A stretch of DNA of 64,000 bases from contig NZ_OZ241975.1 in the NCBI RefSeq assembly GCF_965204195.1, positions 2,976,001-3,040,000 of the forward strand. Reading direction: 5' to 3'. This document shows positions 46,626 through 54,796 of this stretch, one piece after another. The position numbers and the translations under genes were made by a program. The stretch comes from Poriferisodalis sp965204195. GTDB lineage: Bacteria > Actinomycetota > Acidimicrobiia > Acidimicrobiales > Poriferisodalaceae. How positions within the stretch are numbered: position 1 is the stretch's first letter; every line of letters starts with the position of its first letter. The notes below the pieces were generated by a model. The model was not told the DNA's origin. It saw only the letters and a program-made list of their open reading frames with translations, and did not search any database.

Positions 46626-47588
46626 CTAGCGCGACTTGAGGGCTTCGATCAGCGCCGGCATCACCTTGTGGACATCGCCCACGATGCCCAAGTCGGCAAC
46701 GCCGAAGATCGGCGCTTCGGGGTCCTTGTTGATGGCAACGATGTTCTTGGAGCCCTTCATGCCCACCAGGTGCTGGGTGGCGCCGGAGATGCCGCAGGCG
46801 ATGTAGACGCTGGGCTTCACCACCTTGCCGGTTTGGCCCACCTGCTTGGCATAGGGAACCCAGCCGGCATCCACGATGGCGCGCGAAGCACCGGACGCGG
46901 CCCCCAGCAGGCCTGCCAGCTCGTCGACCATCGAGTACGCCTCGGGCTGACCCAGCCCTCGACCGCCGGACACCACCACTGCGGCGTCGTCGAGCTGCGG
47001 GCCCGAGCGCTCCTCGGCATGGCGGCCCGTGACCGTCGCACGCCCCGCCTCGCCGGCGTCGACTGCTGCCACGCTCTCGACCGCAGCGGCACCGCCGCCG
47101 CTGGGCTCGGCCTCGAAGCTCTTCGGGCGGAACATTGCGAGCGCCGGTGCCGGTGCCCGGTACGCAGTGAAGATGTTCTGCGTGCCGCCGAAGATGGGCT
47201 CCTCGGTGACGAGGCCCCCGTCGACGACCTCGGCGCCCACGTTGTTGGTGGACACGGGACGGTCCGCCAGCACCGCCAAGCGGGCGGCGGTGTCGCGCCC
47301 GTCGGTGGTCTGGCCGAAGAACACGGCATCGGGCGAGGTGGCTTCGATGTGCCCGGCAAGCGCTGCGGCGGCGTGAACGCCGACCAGCCTGTCGCCGAGT
47401 CCGTCGAGTGCGTACACGGTCGACACGCCGTGCGCGCCCAGGTCGGCAGCCATGGCCTCGCCGTGTGCCGGCGCGAAGGCGGTGACGGTGTCGGCCAGCG
47501 TGCGGGCCTTGGTGGCCAGTTCCAGCGTGAGGCCGGAGGCACCGTCGGCGTCGCCTTCAGCGAAGAGCAGAATCTGTGCAAGCGTCAT
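46626..47588 (-). CDS. etfA: electron transfer flavoprotein alpha subunit
   Basis: FAD-binding subunit of ETF, carrying electrons from acyl-CoA and other dehydrogenases. The C-terminal FAD domain shows 'VVSGGRGLGQPE', 'VGQTGKVVKPSVYIACGISG' (in parts), 'SKNIVAINKDPEAPIF' and 'GDVHKVMPAL'. The 320-residue length is normal. It follows etfB on the same strand after 72 bp. Confidence 0.97.
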   Translation of the reverse strand: MTLAQILLFAEGDADGASGLTLELATKARTLADTVTAFAPAHGEAMAADLGAHGVSTVYALDGLGDRLVGVHAAAALAGHIEATSPDAVFFGQTTDGRDTAARLAVLADRPVSTNNVGAEVVDGGLVTEEPIFGGTQNIFTAYRAPAPALAMFRPKSFEAEPSGGGAAAVESVAAVDAGEAGRATVTGRHAEERSGPQLDDAAVVVSGGRGLGQPEAYSMVDELAGLLGAASGASRAIVDAGWVPYAKQVGQTGKVVKPSVYIACGISGATQHLVGMKGSKNIVAINKDPEAPIFGVADLGIVGDVHKVMPALIEALKSR

Positions 47589-47660
47589 TGCGGGTGGTTC
47601 CAGTCGGTTTCGTGGGTGAGTGGGTCAGGAAGCTGAGTCAGCCGATAGCTGGCGGGCAGG

Positions 47661-48440
47661 TCAGATGACCTTGAGCTCGGTCAGGAACTCGACGATGTTG
47701 GCGTGCGCATCGCCCTCGTCGGTGATGATCTCCCCGGCCTCGCGCTCGGGCGCATCGGTCACCTCGACCGTTTCCTGGCGTGCCCCGGCCACACCGACCG
47801 CGGCCGCATCGATTCCGAGGGCTGCGAGATCCTTCGAGTCGACCGGCTTCTTCTTGGCCGCCATGATCCCCTTGAACGAGGGGTAACGGGGCTCAACCAC
47901 GCCCGCAGTCACCGATACGACAGCCGGAAGAGCGCACTCCACTTGGTCGTAACCGGCCTCGGTCTGCCGCTGGACACTGGCGACGCCATCGGCGATTTCG
48001 ATGTGCTTCGCGAACGTCACCGAGGGCAGCCCCATCACGCCGGCAATCATCTCGGGAACGGTGCCGGTGTACCCGTCGCTGGACTCGACACCGGCGAGCA
48101 CGAGGTCGGCCTCGAGCCCGGCGATCGCCGCGCCCAGCACCTTGGCCGTGCCGAGCGCGTCGCTGCCGGCAAGCGCATCGTCACTGATGAGCACCGCATC
48201 GTCGGCGCCCATGGCGAGCGCCGTCCTCAGACCGCTCGTCTCCGACCGGGGTGCCATCGACACCAGCGACACTTGGCCGCCGCCGGCCGCCTCGGCGAGC
48301 TGCAGCGCCATCTCGACGCCGTAGGAGTCGGATTCGTCCAGGATCAGCTTGTCGTCCCGGTTCAGCGTCCCGGTCTCGGGAACCAGCTCGCCCGGGATAG
48401 CCGGGTCTGGGATCTGCTTGACGCACACAACGACCTTCAT
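47661..48440 (-). CDS. etfB: electron transfer flavoprotein beta subunit
   Basis: AMP-binding subunit of ETF. It starts 'MKVVVCVKQIPDP' at ATG 48440; further upstream the frame is open but not native. 'DESDSYGVEMALQLAEAAGG' and 'PEMIAGVMGLPSVTFAKHIE' are typical of EtfB. It is divergent from the lipid kinase gene, with a 117-bp shared upstream region. Confidence 0.97.
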   Translation of the reverse strand: MKVVVCVKQIPDPAIPGELVPETGTLNRDDKLILDESDSYGVEMALQLAEAAGGGQVSLVSMAPRSETSGLRTALAMGADDAVLISDDALAGSDALGTAKVLGAAIAGLEADLVLAGVESSDGYTGTVPEMIAGVMGLPSVTFAKHIEIADGVASVQRQTEAGYDQVECALPAVVSVTAGVVEPRYPSFKGIMAAKKKPVDSKDLAALGIDAAAVGVAGARQETVEVTDAPEREAGEIITDEGDAHANIVEFLTELKVI

Positions 48441-48557
48441 GGGGCGAGAGTCTGCCGACTCACGGCTTCGATGCCACACCCACCGCCCAATGACGCCCGC
48501 AGGCTCCGGCTCTGCCTCATGGCGCTCGCAAGCTCGCGTCGGGGCGAGACTTGCGCG

Positions 48558-49496
48558 GTGCGTGTCTTGCTGCTGGTCAACGATTCGGCATCGTCGACCA
48601 CGGCCCGCACGCGAGTGCTCATCCACACGGCGCTCTCGGAGCGGCACGACACCGATGTGGCCTTCACCAACCGGCGAGGGCACGCGGCTCGCCTGGCACG
48701 TGGGGCGGCGACGACCGGCACCGACGCGGTGGTCGTGCTCGGCGGCGACGGCACGCTCAACGAAGCCGCCAACGGGGTCGCCGGCACCGACTGCGTTCTC
48801 GCCGCACTGCCGGGCGGTTCGACCAACGTGTTCGCCCGGACGATCGGCACGCCCGACGATCCGCTGGCAGCGACCGAAGCCGTCCTTGACGCATTCGAGA
48901 ACGGCAGCATCACCTCAGCGGGGCTCGGACGCACCTCCGGCCGTTATTTCCTGTTCCACTGCGGCATGGGGCTCGACGCTGCGATCGTCGAGCAGGTCGA
49001 GAGGCACCCGACGCTCAAGCGGTATCTCGGCCACCCGCTGTTCCTCCTCGCGGGCATCGACACGCTGCTGCGCCGCTACGACCGCCGGACCGGCACGCTG
49101 AGCGTGCGGACAACGGCTCCGGCATCGGCGACCATCGACGGCTGTTTCATTGTCGTCGCGGCGAACACCGACCCCTACACATTCCTCGGCAGCCGTCCGG
49201 TGCGGATCGCTCCCGCGGCAACACTGCACACCGGACTGTCGGTGGTCGGGCTGCGGTCGCTCCGGTTCGCCGACGCGCTGGACGTGCTCTCCGCGGTGTT
49301 CCGAGCCAACGGCAGCCTGAGCGACACCGATCCGAGCGTCGTGCAGCGCATCGACGACGTGCGCGACGTCACCGTGACCGGGATGCACCCGTTCGGTCAC
49401 CAGCTCGACGGCGACCACCTCGGTGCCGTCGACGAACTCCAGCTCGAATGGGTGCCCGACGTGCTGCGGTTGGCCATCCCGGAAGAGTCTCGTTGA
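48558..49496 (+). CDS. diacylglycerol kinase-like lipid kinase
   Basis: A 312-residue DAGK-catalytic-domain protein. The nucleotide-binding 'VVLGGDGTLNEAANG' and 'PGGSTNVFART' are intact, and 'FHCGMGLDAAIVEQVE' follows. It starts at GTG 48558 ('VRVLLLVND'). It probably phosphorylates a lipid alcohol such as diacylglycerol. It is the last ordinary gene before the mirror-image accessory locus. Confidence 0.9.
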   Translation: MRVLLLVNDSASSTTARTRVLIHTALSERHDTDVAFTNRRGHAARLARGAATTGTDAVVVLGGDGTLNEAANGVAGTDCVLAALPGGSTNVFARTIGTPDDPLAATEAVLDAFENGSITSAGLGRTSGRYFLFHCGMGLDAAIVEQVERHPTLKRYLGHPLFLLAGIDTLLRRYDRRTGTLSVRTTAPASATIDGCFIVVAANTDPYTFLGSRPVRIAPAATLHTGLSVVGLRSLRFADALDVLSAVFRANGSLSDTDPSVVQRIDDVRDVTVTGMHPFGHQLDGDHLGAVDELQLEWVPDVLRLAIPEESR

Positions 49497-49526
49497 GTTT
49501 CGTTGCCTGTCAAGGGCGGTATTCGA

Positions 49527-49788
49527 GCCGCAAACTCCGACCCCTGACCCGCACAGCGACCTAAACCTGCTGGTCAGAGGGGGTTTCAGGGTGTGCGTAA
49601 AACGTTCGTATTGTATACACCTCGCACAGGCCCGTCAACACTCCGGCGGCGCTTCTGAGCGCTGACGCTGCGCAACCGCCCGGGCGGGCCGCGAACCCCC
49701 ATGCCCGCTGGGATTCCGCCCTGACGCGCCCCGCTGGCCGCGCTGCGCCGCCGACGGCTCCCAGATGTCCGTTCGTGTCCGATCCGGG
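49527..49788 (+). repeat. IR-A left: 262-bp upstream/leader repeat
   Basis: This 262-bp segment recurs in inverted orientation at 61308-61569 with the same length, no gap and only a handful of differences. It lies upstream of the secreted-protein gene in both arms. It has an AT-rich core (49597-49620: AAAACGTTCGTATTGTATACAC) likely to be the promoter, then a GC palindrome, CCGCCCGGGCGG (49676-49687). The leader to the ATG would be about 300 nt. Long frames cross it on both strands, but none fits a known protein. Confidence 0.85.
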
Positions 49789-49915
49789 CGTTCGGAAAAC
49801 CAACGATTCGCGTACACGCCGACCCGCTGGGCGGCATCAGTTGCATGGATCCCCCTTCGGGGTCGGCGCGTGAGCGGATCACCCACACGCCAACCGGTCC
49901 GGAGGGAACCCACCA

Positions 49916-51646
49916 ATGCCCAAACGACTCACTTCGGCGCTGGGCGCGCTGCTGGTATTCGCATCGGTGCTCGCAATCGTGCCGCTCGCCAGCGCCGACC
50001 CGGCCGAAGCGCACCGCAAGACCGAGCGCCGCTGCGACTTCGACCCACTGTCGGGAATGGAGTTCAACTGCCGCACCGTCGCGGTGTCTCACACTCACGT
50101 TCACCCCGCACGGCTGCCCGACCCCCGACCGCCCACCACCACCCCGACCCCGACAACGCAGCCGCGCTGCCAGCCGTGGCCGCACTGCCAGTCAATCCCC
50201 AAGACACCCAAGCCGAAACCGAAACCGCCCGCATCCTGCCCCGCAGGAATGACCGGCACGCCACCTAGCTGCTACCCAATCGACCAATTCGGCAACGGCA
50301 ACGGCAACGGCGGCGACGGGAGCAGCGGCGACGGGAACGGCGACGACGGGAGCAGCGGCGACGGCAACGGCGGCAAGGGGGCCAAGGGCACCAGGTCCGG
50401 CCGCGGCTCGGGCTCGGGCAACGGCGGCGACGGGAGCAGCGGCTCGGGCAACGGCTCAGGCTCGGGCAGCGGTTCCGGCTCAGGGTCGGGCTCGGGCAGC
50501 GGCTCGGGCAGCGGTTCCGGTTCCGGCTCAGGGTCGGGCTCGGGCAGCGGCTCGGGCAGCGGTTCCGGTTCCGGTTCCGGGTCGGGCTCGGGCAGCGGCT
50601 CGGGCAGCGGTTCCGGTTCCGGCTCAGGGTCGGGCTCGGGCAGCGGCTCGGGCAGCGGTTCCGGTTCCGGCTCAGGGTCGGGCTCGGGCAGCGGCTCGGG
50701 GTCGGGCAGCGGTTCCGGTTCCGGTTCCGGGTCGGGCTCGGGCAGCGGCTCGGGCAACGGCGGCACAGCGTCGACCGTGAAGACCTGCCGCGGACGAACA
50801 CAGAGCGCCCTGACCCACCACGATCACGGCGGCACCGTCGACTGCCACCGCAAGAGCGACAACAGCCACTCCCACCCCGAACCCGCCAAGCCCACTGTGA
50901 AGACCTGCCGCGGACGAGGACAGCCTTCGCACACCCACCACGACCACGGCGACACCGTCGACTGCCACCGCAAAAGCGACGCCCCCGCCGGCCACGGCCA
51001 CACCCCCATCATTTCCAGCGACCCGGTCGTGAACGTTGTCAAGGTCACTACGGCGGCCTCTTGGTCAGCCTTGACGAGGATGGTCAATGCGATAGCGGAG
51101 GACACCGGCGAGGCGGCACTAGCCGAGGCCGAGATCCGGAAGAAATCCGGCGAGGAAATAAACGCTTGGCTGCTCAAGCAGTGGGACAAGCTCACGCCCA
51201 AGCAGAAGGACTACGCCATCGGCAGTTTTTGCACATCGCTCGGCCTCGGAGCTGCCGCAATTAGCACTGCTCTAGGGGCACCCTTCGTCGGCGGTGTTGG
51301 CGGTGCCTACATCTCCGTTTCCTGCGGTGCCGAGCTGGCCGAAGCGGAACGCAACCGCCAAGACCCGCCTGACGACGACGACAGCAGCGACGACAACGGC
51401 GACGACGACAGCAGCGACGACGACAGCAGCGACGACGACGCCAGCGACGACGACAGCAGCGACGACGACAGCAGCGACGACGACAGCAGCGACGACGACG
51501 CCAGCGACGACGACGCCAGCGACAGCCCGACCCCGACGACCGCACCACCAGCGTTCAACCCTCATACGCAGTGCCACGCATGGGTCCCAGCGACGCGTAT
51601 GTGCTTCAGGATCGTAAACGGCGTGCACCACATCACCTATCACTGA
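49916..51646 (+). CDS. secreted mosaic Cys/His-rich protein, expressed copy of left arm
   Basis: The family is unrecognised. Domain order in 576 residues: Sec signal peptide (1-27, cleavage after 'ASA'); short Cys region and Pro/Thr linker (to about 120); Gly/Asn/Asp region; (Gly-Ser)n tract (about 175-283); two repeats of about 45 residues with 'TCRGRxQS', 'THHDHG' and 'TVDCHRKSD' (about 288-365); a variable domain (365-476) with amphipathic helices, then a Gly/Ala-rich hydrophobic hairpin bounded by Cys ('SFCTSLGLGAAA' ... 'YISVSCGAE'); an SDDD repeat tract (484-538); and a C-terminal motif with C-x9-C ending 'HITYH'. GGAGGGA precedes the ATG. A small two-helix membrane protein follows. The layout resembles polymorphic toxins or pore-formers (inference). 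Confidence 0.75.
   Translation: MPKRLTSALGALLVFASVLAIVPLASADPAEAHRKTERRCDFDPLSGMEFNCRTVAVSHTHVHPARLPDPRPPTTTPTPTTQPRCQPWPHCQSIPKTPKPKPKPPASCPAGMTGTPPSCYPIDQFGNGNGNGGDGSSGDGNGDDGSSGDGNGGKGAKGTRSGRGSGSGNGGDGSSGSGNGSGSGSGSGSGSGSGSGSGSGSGSGSGSGSGSGSGSGSGSGSGSGSGSGSGSGSGSGSGSGSGSGSGSGSGSGSGSGSGSGSGSGSGSGSGSGSGSGSGSGNGGTASTVKTCRGRTQSALTHHDHGGTVDCHRKSDNSHSHPEPAKPTVKTCRGRGQPSHTHHDHGDTVDCHRKSDAPAGHGHTPIISSDPVVNVVKVTTAASWSALTRMVNAIAEDTGEAALAEAEIRKKSGEEINAWLLKQWDKLTPKQKDYAIGSFCTSLGLGAAAISTALGAPFVGGVGGAYISVSCGAELAEAERNRQDPPDDDDSSDDNGDDDSSDDDSSDDDASDDDSSDDDSSDDDSSDDDASDDDASDSPTPTTAPPAFNPHTQCHAWVPATRMCFRIVNGVHHITYH
50436..50766. repeat. 48-bp tandem repeats coding the Gly-Ser tract
   Basis: Units of six bases (GGCAGC, GGTTCC, GGCTCA, GGGTCG) are ordered into a 48-bp (16-residue) higher repeat present about six times. 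All units keep frame, so copy-number change would alter linker length without a frameshift. Confidence 0.8.
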
Positions 51647-51684
51647 GCCCGAGACAACAGATGAGCGAACGGTACAATCGCCAT

Positions 51685-51945
51685 ATGACCGCTCCGGCCA
51701 CGACGACGCTGCGCAGGCAGCGATGGACCAGGCGTGTCGCAATCGCCGCAGGTCCGGTTTTCGGTTCAGTCGTTGGAGTGTGGCTCATCACGCCGGAACT
51801 GATCGACACGATCGGCGGCATGACGGTCTTGCGAGTCGTAGGGATCCTGACAATCGGTCTCTGCATCTTGGGCGGCGTCTGGGAGCGCCGGCGGCGGGAG
51901 GCGAAGCGGCTTGTGGGTGAGAGCGACGCGACGGCCGGGGTCTGA
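51685..51945 (+). CDS. small two-helix membrane protein, partner of left-arm secreted protein
   Basis: 86 residues: a basic N-terminus, membrane helices at about 18-35 ('VAIAAGPVFGSVVGVWLI') and 44-64 ('VLRVVGILTIGLCILGGVW'), and a basic C-terminal tail 'ERRRREAKRLVGESDA'. The tail resembles that of the 53466-53711 protein. It lies 38 bp behind the secreted protein, an immunity-like position (inference). The start ATG 51685 follows a weak ribosome-binding site. Confidence 0.7.
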   Translation: MTAPATTTLRRQRWTRRVAIAAGPVFGSVVGVWLITPELIDTIGGMTVLRVVGILTIGLCILGGVWERRRREAKRLVGESDATAGV

Positions 51946-52219
51946 CTTGGCCTACGAGACGCCGGCGAGCCCCGCCCAACAGAGCCCGAGCCCTTGGCAG
52001 CGATTTCGCTCGCAGCTCGGGCTGGGCATCGCCTGGCTCGTGGCGTACGTGCTGGTGTACGTGCTGGTGGTGTACGTGATCGAGTACAGGATTCTGGGGC
52101 GTACGAACCCGATCAGCGACCACGTCATAGTCGCGGCGAGCATCCTGACCGGGATACTCGTTGCCATGGGACTGATGGAGCTGTGGCGGCGGGGCCGCGA
52201 GGCCGAGGCTGCCGACTAG
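51917..52219 (+). CDS. small two-helix membrane protein, second partner in left arm
   Basis: The shared segment 'SPAQQSPSPWQRFRSQLGLG' is nearly identical to the N-terminus of the right-arm protein 58239-58511. The following helices differ, so only the front half is common. It ends 'ELWRRGREAEAAD'. The start is uncertain: GTG 51917 overlaps the previous gene, while TTG 51947 lies 1 bp after its stop. The ATG of the right-arm copies is missing here. A linking module follows the stop. Confidence 0.6.
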   Translation: MRATRRPGSDLAYETPASPAQQSPSPWQRFRSQLGLGIAWLVAYVLVYVLVVYVIEYRILGRTNPISDHVIVAASILTGILVAMGLMELWRRGREAEAAD

Positions 52220-52714
52220 ACCGCTGCAACGCTTCGCTTCCCGGCCCGGAGCTAGGACCGCCGCCGCTGGGCGCCTGCCCCGCCGGCCTGCCTGCTGCCA
52301 CGCCCGGGCCGCGGCGGGGCCGTGTCGGTGCCGGCTATCGCCCGTTGGCCGGCCGTCGGTCTCGTACTGGCGGCGACGGGAGCAGCGGCTCAGGCAACGG
52401 CGGCACAGCGTCGACCGTGAAGACCTGCCGCGGACGCGCACAGAGCGCCCTGACCCACCACGATCACGGCGGCACCGTCGACTGCCACCGCAAGAGCGAC
52501 AACAGCCACTCCCACCCCGAACCCGCCAAGCCCACTGTGAAGACCTGCAGCGGACGAGGACAGCCTTCACACACCCACCACGATCACGGCGGCACCGTGG
52601 ACTGCCACCGCAAAAGCGACGCCCCCGCCGGCCACGGCCACGCCCCCATCACCGCCAGCGACCCAGTAGGCGACGCGCTCAAGCGGGCCGGGAGCCTGAT
52701 AGCGACCGGCACCA
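52205..52714 (+). repeat. IR-B left: 510-bp inverted repeat
   Basis: The sequence matches 59290-59800 in reverse complement with about 99% identity and a one-base length difference. It starts in the last codons of a small membrane protein gene, covers the linking module (52222-52375) and ends inside the next cassette, just after the two Cys/His repeats. The flanking unique parts differ completely, so the repeat is a clean mosaic boundary. Confidence 0.9.
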
Positions 52715-53418
52715 CCGAATCGCTCAATGCAGCCCGCGACCTCCTCGAGCAGATCGCCACAGACGTCAAGGACGACGCGCAGTGGACCGCCGACAAGGCC
52801 CGGCAGCTCAACCAAGAGATCAACAAGCTCTACAACAAGACGCCTGAGCCCCTCCAAGCGTTCATCGAGGCCGTGGCCTCGGGAACGGGTTGCGCCGTTC
52901 TGGTCAAGCTCGTAGCCACGAGCACCGTCGCCACAGCAGGCGCAGCAGCCCCGGCATGGATCGCAGCGGCCGCCAAGTACCAGACTGCTACCGGAGTGAC
53001 ATGCGGGGGCTTCTATGCAGCGGCCAAAACTGCCATCATCGGCAGCGGCGATGGCAGCAGCGGCGACGGGACCAGCGGCGACGGGACCAGCGGCAACGGG
53101 AACGGCAACGGCGACGACGGCAAGGGTGCCAAGGGCACCAGGTCCGGCCGCGGCTCAGGCTCGGGCAACGGCGATGGCAGCAGCAGCGGCGGCGACAGCA
53201 GCGGCGGCGAAACGCAGCCGACACCGAGCGAAGGCGGAACGGCCGCGGCGCAGCCTCAGCCGGACGATGAGTCTGAGCCCGAGTCCGGCGAGGTGTCGCC
53301 GGGCCAGCTAGCGCAGGCAAACCGCGACAGAATTGCCGGGCGCATCACCCGCGAGCAATTAGAAGCAATCAAGAACCGTTTCCGCTGTCAGCTCGGCTTT
53401 TCGCAATTCTGCAAGTGA
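52345..53418 (+). CDS. 5'-truncated mosaic secreted-protein cassette (left arm, probably silent)
   Basis: In frame from a TTG at 52345, with no signal peptide: a short 'GGDGSSGSGNGG' linker, two Cys/His repeats like those of the full-length protein, a different variable domain (helical, 'NAARDLLEQIATDVKDDAQW'), and a Cys-bounded Ala-rich hydrophobic hairpin ('GTGCAVLVKLVA' ... 'GVTCGGFY'). A Gly/Ser/Asn linker and a new C-terminus with C-x7-C ('FRCQLGFSQFCK') follow. It lacks promoter, ribosome-binding site and export signal. It looks like a stored alternative 3' half for the gene at 49916. Confidence 0.65.
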   Translation: MAGRRSRTGGDGSSGSGNGGTASTVKTCRGRAQSALTHHDHGGTVDCHRKSDNSHSHPEPAKPTVKTCSGRGQPSHTHHDHGGTVDCHRKSDAPAGHGHAPITASDPVGDALKRAGSLIATGTTESLNAARDLLEQIATDVKDDAQWTADKARQLNQEINKLYNKTPEPLQAFIEAVASGTGCAVLVKLVATSTVATAGAAAPAWIAAAAKYQTATGVTCGGFYAAAKTAIIGSGDGSSGDGTSGDGTSGNGNGNGDDGKGAKGTRSGRGSGSGNGDGSSSGGDSSGGETQPTPSEGGTAAAQPQPDDESEPESGEVSPGQLAQANRDRIAGRITREQLEAIKNRFRCQLGFSQFCK

Positions 53419-53465
53419 GCGAGAGGCATATTCAGGCCCTGAGCGCAACGAACTACCCTGACACC

Positions 53466-53711
53466 ATGACCACCGCACGGCCCCCCGAACAGCCACGGCC
53501 CAAGTTCGGGATCCGCTGGTGGATCATCATGATTTCTGTGAGCGGCGCGTCGGCCTACGTGTTCGGCGCGGCGCACCGCACAGGCAACTGGGTGCTGATC
53601 GGGGCGATGTGGGCCGCACTGCTGACCTACGTGATCGTGTCGTATAGGTCGTTCGCGAAGCGGGAGCGCCGGCGGCGTGCGGCTGAGAGCGACGCGGCAG
53701 CCAAGGTCTGA
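53466..53711 (+). CDS. small two-helix membrane protein behind the left silent cassette
   Basis: 81 residues. Two membrane helices (about 17-34 'WWIIMISVSGASAYVFGA' and 41-59 'VLIGAMWAALLTYVIVSY') are followed by a basic tail 'KRERRRRAAESDAAAKV', resembling the tail of the 51685-51945 protein. It lies 47 bp after the cassette stop, and the core of the linking module follows at 53742. Function is unknown; immunity-like position (inference). Confidence 0.68.
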   Translation: MTTARPPEQPRPKFGIRWWIIMISVSGASAYVFGAAHRTGNWVLIGAMWAALLTYVIVSYRSFAKRERRRRAAESDAAAKV

Positions 53712-53741
53712 TTTGGCCTTGGCCTAGAGCGCGCTGTTGGT

Positions 53742-53780
53742 GCGGCGCTTCAAGTTCCCGGCCCGGAGCTAGGACCGCCG
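53742..53780 (+). repeat. linking-module core, copy 2
   Basis: The conserved core begins GCGGCGCTTC and continues GTTCCCGGCCCGGAGCTAG before GACCGCCG. Cores are also at 52230-52265 (+), 58204-58234 (-) and 59747-59777 (-). Each lies within about 35 bp downstream of a small membrane protein stop codon. GCGGCG and CGCCGC can pair around the core. Confidence 0.75.
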
Positions 53781-53859
53781 TCGCGGCGTCCGTCGTGGTT
53801 GGTGCTGGCGCGTGACCGGCCAGAGACAGCGGTAGGACTTGCGAACTTGGCTGTGCTGA

Positions 53860-53990
53860 TCGGCGGCGAGCTGCTCGACGTCATGTGTCGTCCCTACGAC
53901 GAACAACCCGATCGGGAGTCCTACGCAGCACTGCGCCCCGACTGGGCGCGTACCCGAGTCGGCTCCAGCCAGCTCTCCGGCAGCTCGTAG
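53860..53990 (+). pseudogene. duplicated 3' fragment of selO
   Basis: About 130 bp closely match the 3' end of the selO gene at 62440-64000 but lie in opposite orientation ('DEQPDRESYAALRPDWARTR'). The selO C-terminus 'GCSQLSCSS' reads 'GSSQLSGSS' here: both cysteines are lost. There is no start or body of the gene. It marks a rearrangement end point. Confidence 0.85.
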
Positions 53991-54096
53991 AGGGTCACTA
54001 CCAAGCGAATCCTGGGCGCAATACGACTGCTGCCACCGGCTCGTGCACGCATTGGGATGTCGAAGCGAGGGTTGATGAACGGCTCAGCTGTGTCGT

Positions 54097-54492
54097 CTAT
54101 ACGGTCACCACGACAACTTGACCGGAGAGTGTCGCGGTCAGCGCCTTGATGTCGTCGGGGTCTGATGTTGCGACAACGGTGCGGTGGTGATGAGAGAGCT
54201 GTGCTGCGGCGACCGCTACCGAAGCGTCTATGACATCGCCAGTGCGGGAGCGGGCGCACAGCCGCCCGCAGGCCCGGGCCATCGCGCTGTCGAGAACTAG
54301 CTCCTCGCAATGCATGAGCGCTCTGGCGAGCAGCGCCTGACGGCGACCACCTCGCCACGTCTGTGCGATGACGCCCGTTGGGACGGCAACGATGTCGCGA
54401 GCGTCGGCGGCGGCCCTCAGGCGCGCCCACATGGCGCGATCGTTTCGGTCGAGCGCGATCAGCGCTCCTGCGTCAAGCACTAACGCCGTCAA
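54097..54492 (-). CDS. vapC: PIN-domain toxin (VapC-like)
   Basis: A 131-residue PIN-domain protein. Acidic active-site residues are in 'LVLDAGALIALDRND', 'SRTGDVIDASVAV' and 'VATSDPDDIKAL'. Its ATG overlaps the antitoxin stop by 4 bp. It lies just inside the mirrored arms, next to the selO fragment. Confidence 0.88.
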   Translation of the reverse strand: MTALVLDAGALIALDRNDRAMWARLRAAADARDIVAVPTGVIAQTWRGGRRQALLARALMHCEELVLDSAMARACGRLCARSRTGDVIDASVAVAAAQLSHHHRTVVATSDPDDIKALTATLSGQVVVVTV

Positions 54493-54725
54493 TGCCCCAG
54501 CTCAGCGCGCGCTCGGGCCAATTCAGCCTCGGTGAACTCCCCGTGCACGGCCTCCCAGTCGGCGACGACATCGTGCAGGCCCCGGGTGACAAGCCGACGG
54601 CGTGCGGCATCGGCCAGCCACGCGGACATGTTCTGCTCGTCTGTCACAGCGGCGTCACGGACCGCAGCCGCGAGCCCTGACTCAAGCGAGATGGTGAGGC
54701 GTTCAATGGCCACGGCCAGAATCAT
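54489..54725 (-). CDS. vapB: VapB-like ribbon-helix-helix antitoxin
   Basis: A 78-residue protein. 'ERLTISLESGLAAAVRDAAV' and 'NMSAWLADAARRRLVTRG' form a ribbon-helix-helix. The C-terminal 'DWEAVHGEFTEAELARARAE' is a common VapB toxin-binding tail. The start may instead be a GTG four codons in. It is coupled to the PIN gene. Confidence 0.85.
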   Translation of the reverse strand: MILAVAIERLTISLESGLAAAVRDAAVTDEQNMSAWLADAARRRLVTRGLHDVVADWEAVHGEFTEAELARARAELGH

Positions 54726-54796
54726 ATATCTTCATAACTGCGGGCGACTTCAGGTGCCGGCCTTCAGCGCAACGAGTTCGGCATCTTGAGCGGCGG

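Noticed and set aside
47703..48557. Upstream extension of the lipid kinase frame
   Set aside because: It is antisense to etfB; the kinase begins with V-R-V-L-L-L at GTG 48558.
49586..50185. Leftward frames in IR-A ending near the AT-rich core
   Set aside because: They recur at 61265-61535 only because the DNA is repeated; composition is Arg/Gly-rich and they lie in a probable promoter/leader.
50265..50801. Leftward Pro-Glu and Arg-Cys repeat frames opposite the Gly-Ser tract
   Set aside because: They are only the complement of the tandem repeats in the secreted-protein gene and have no start region or homology.
52222..53780. Integron attC sites at cassette borders
   Set aside because: No GTTRRRY core or matching R'/L' boxes were found, and no tyrosine integrase is in view.
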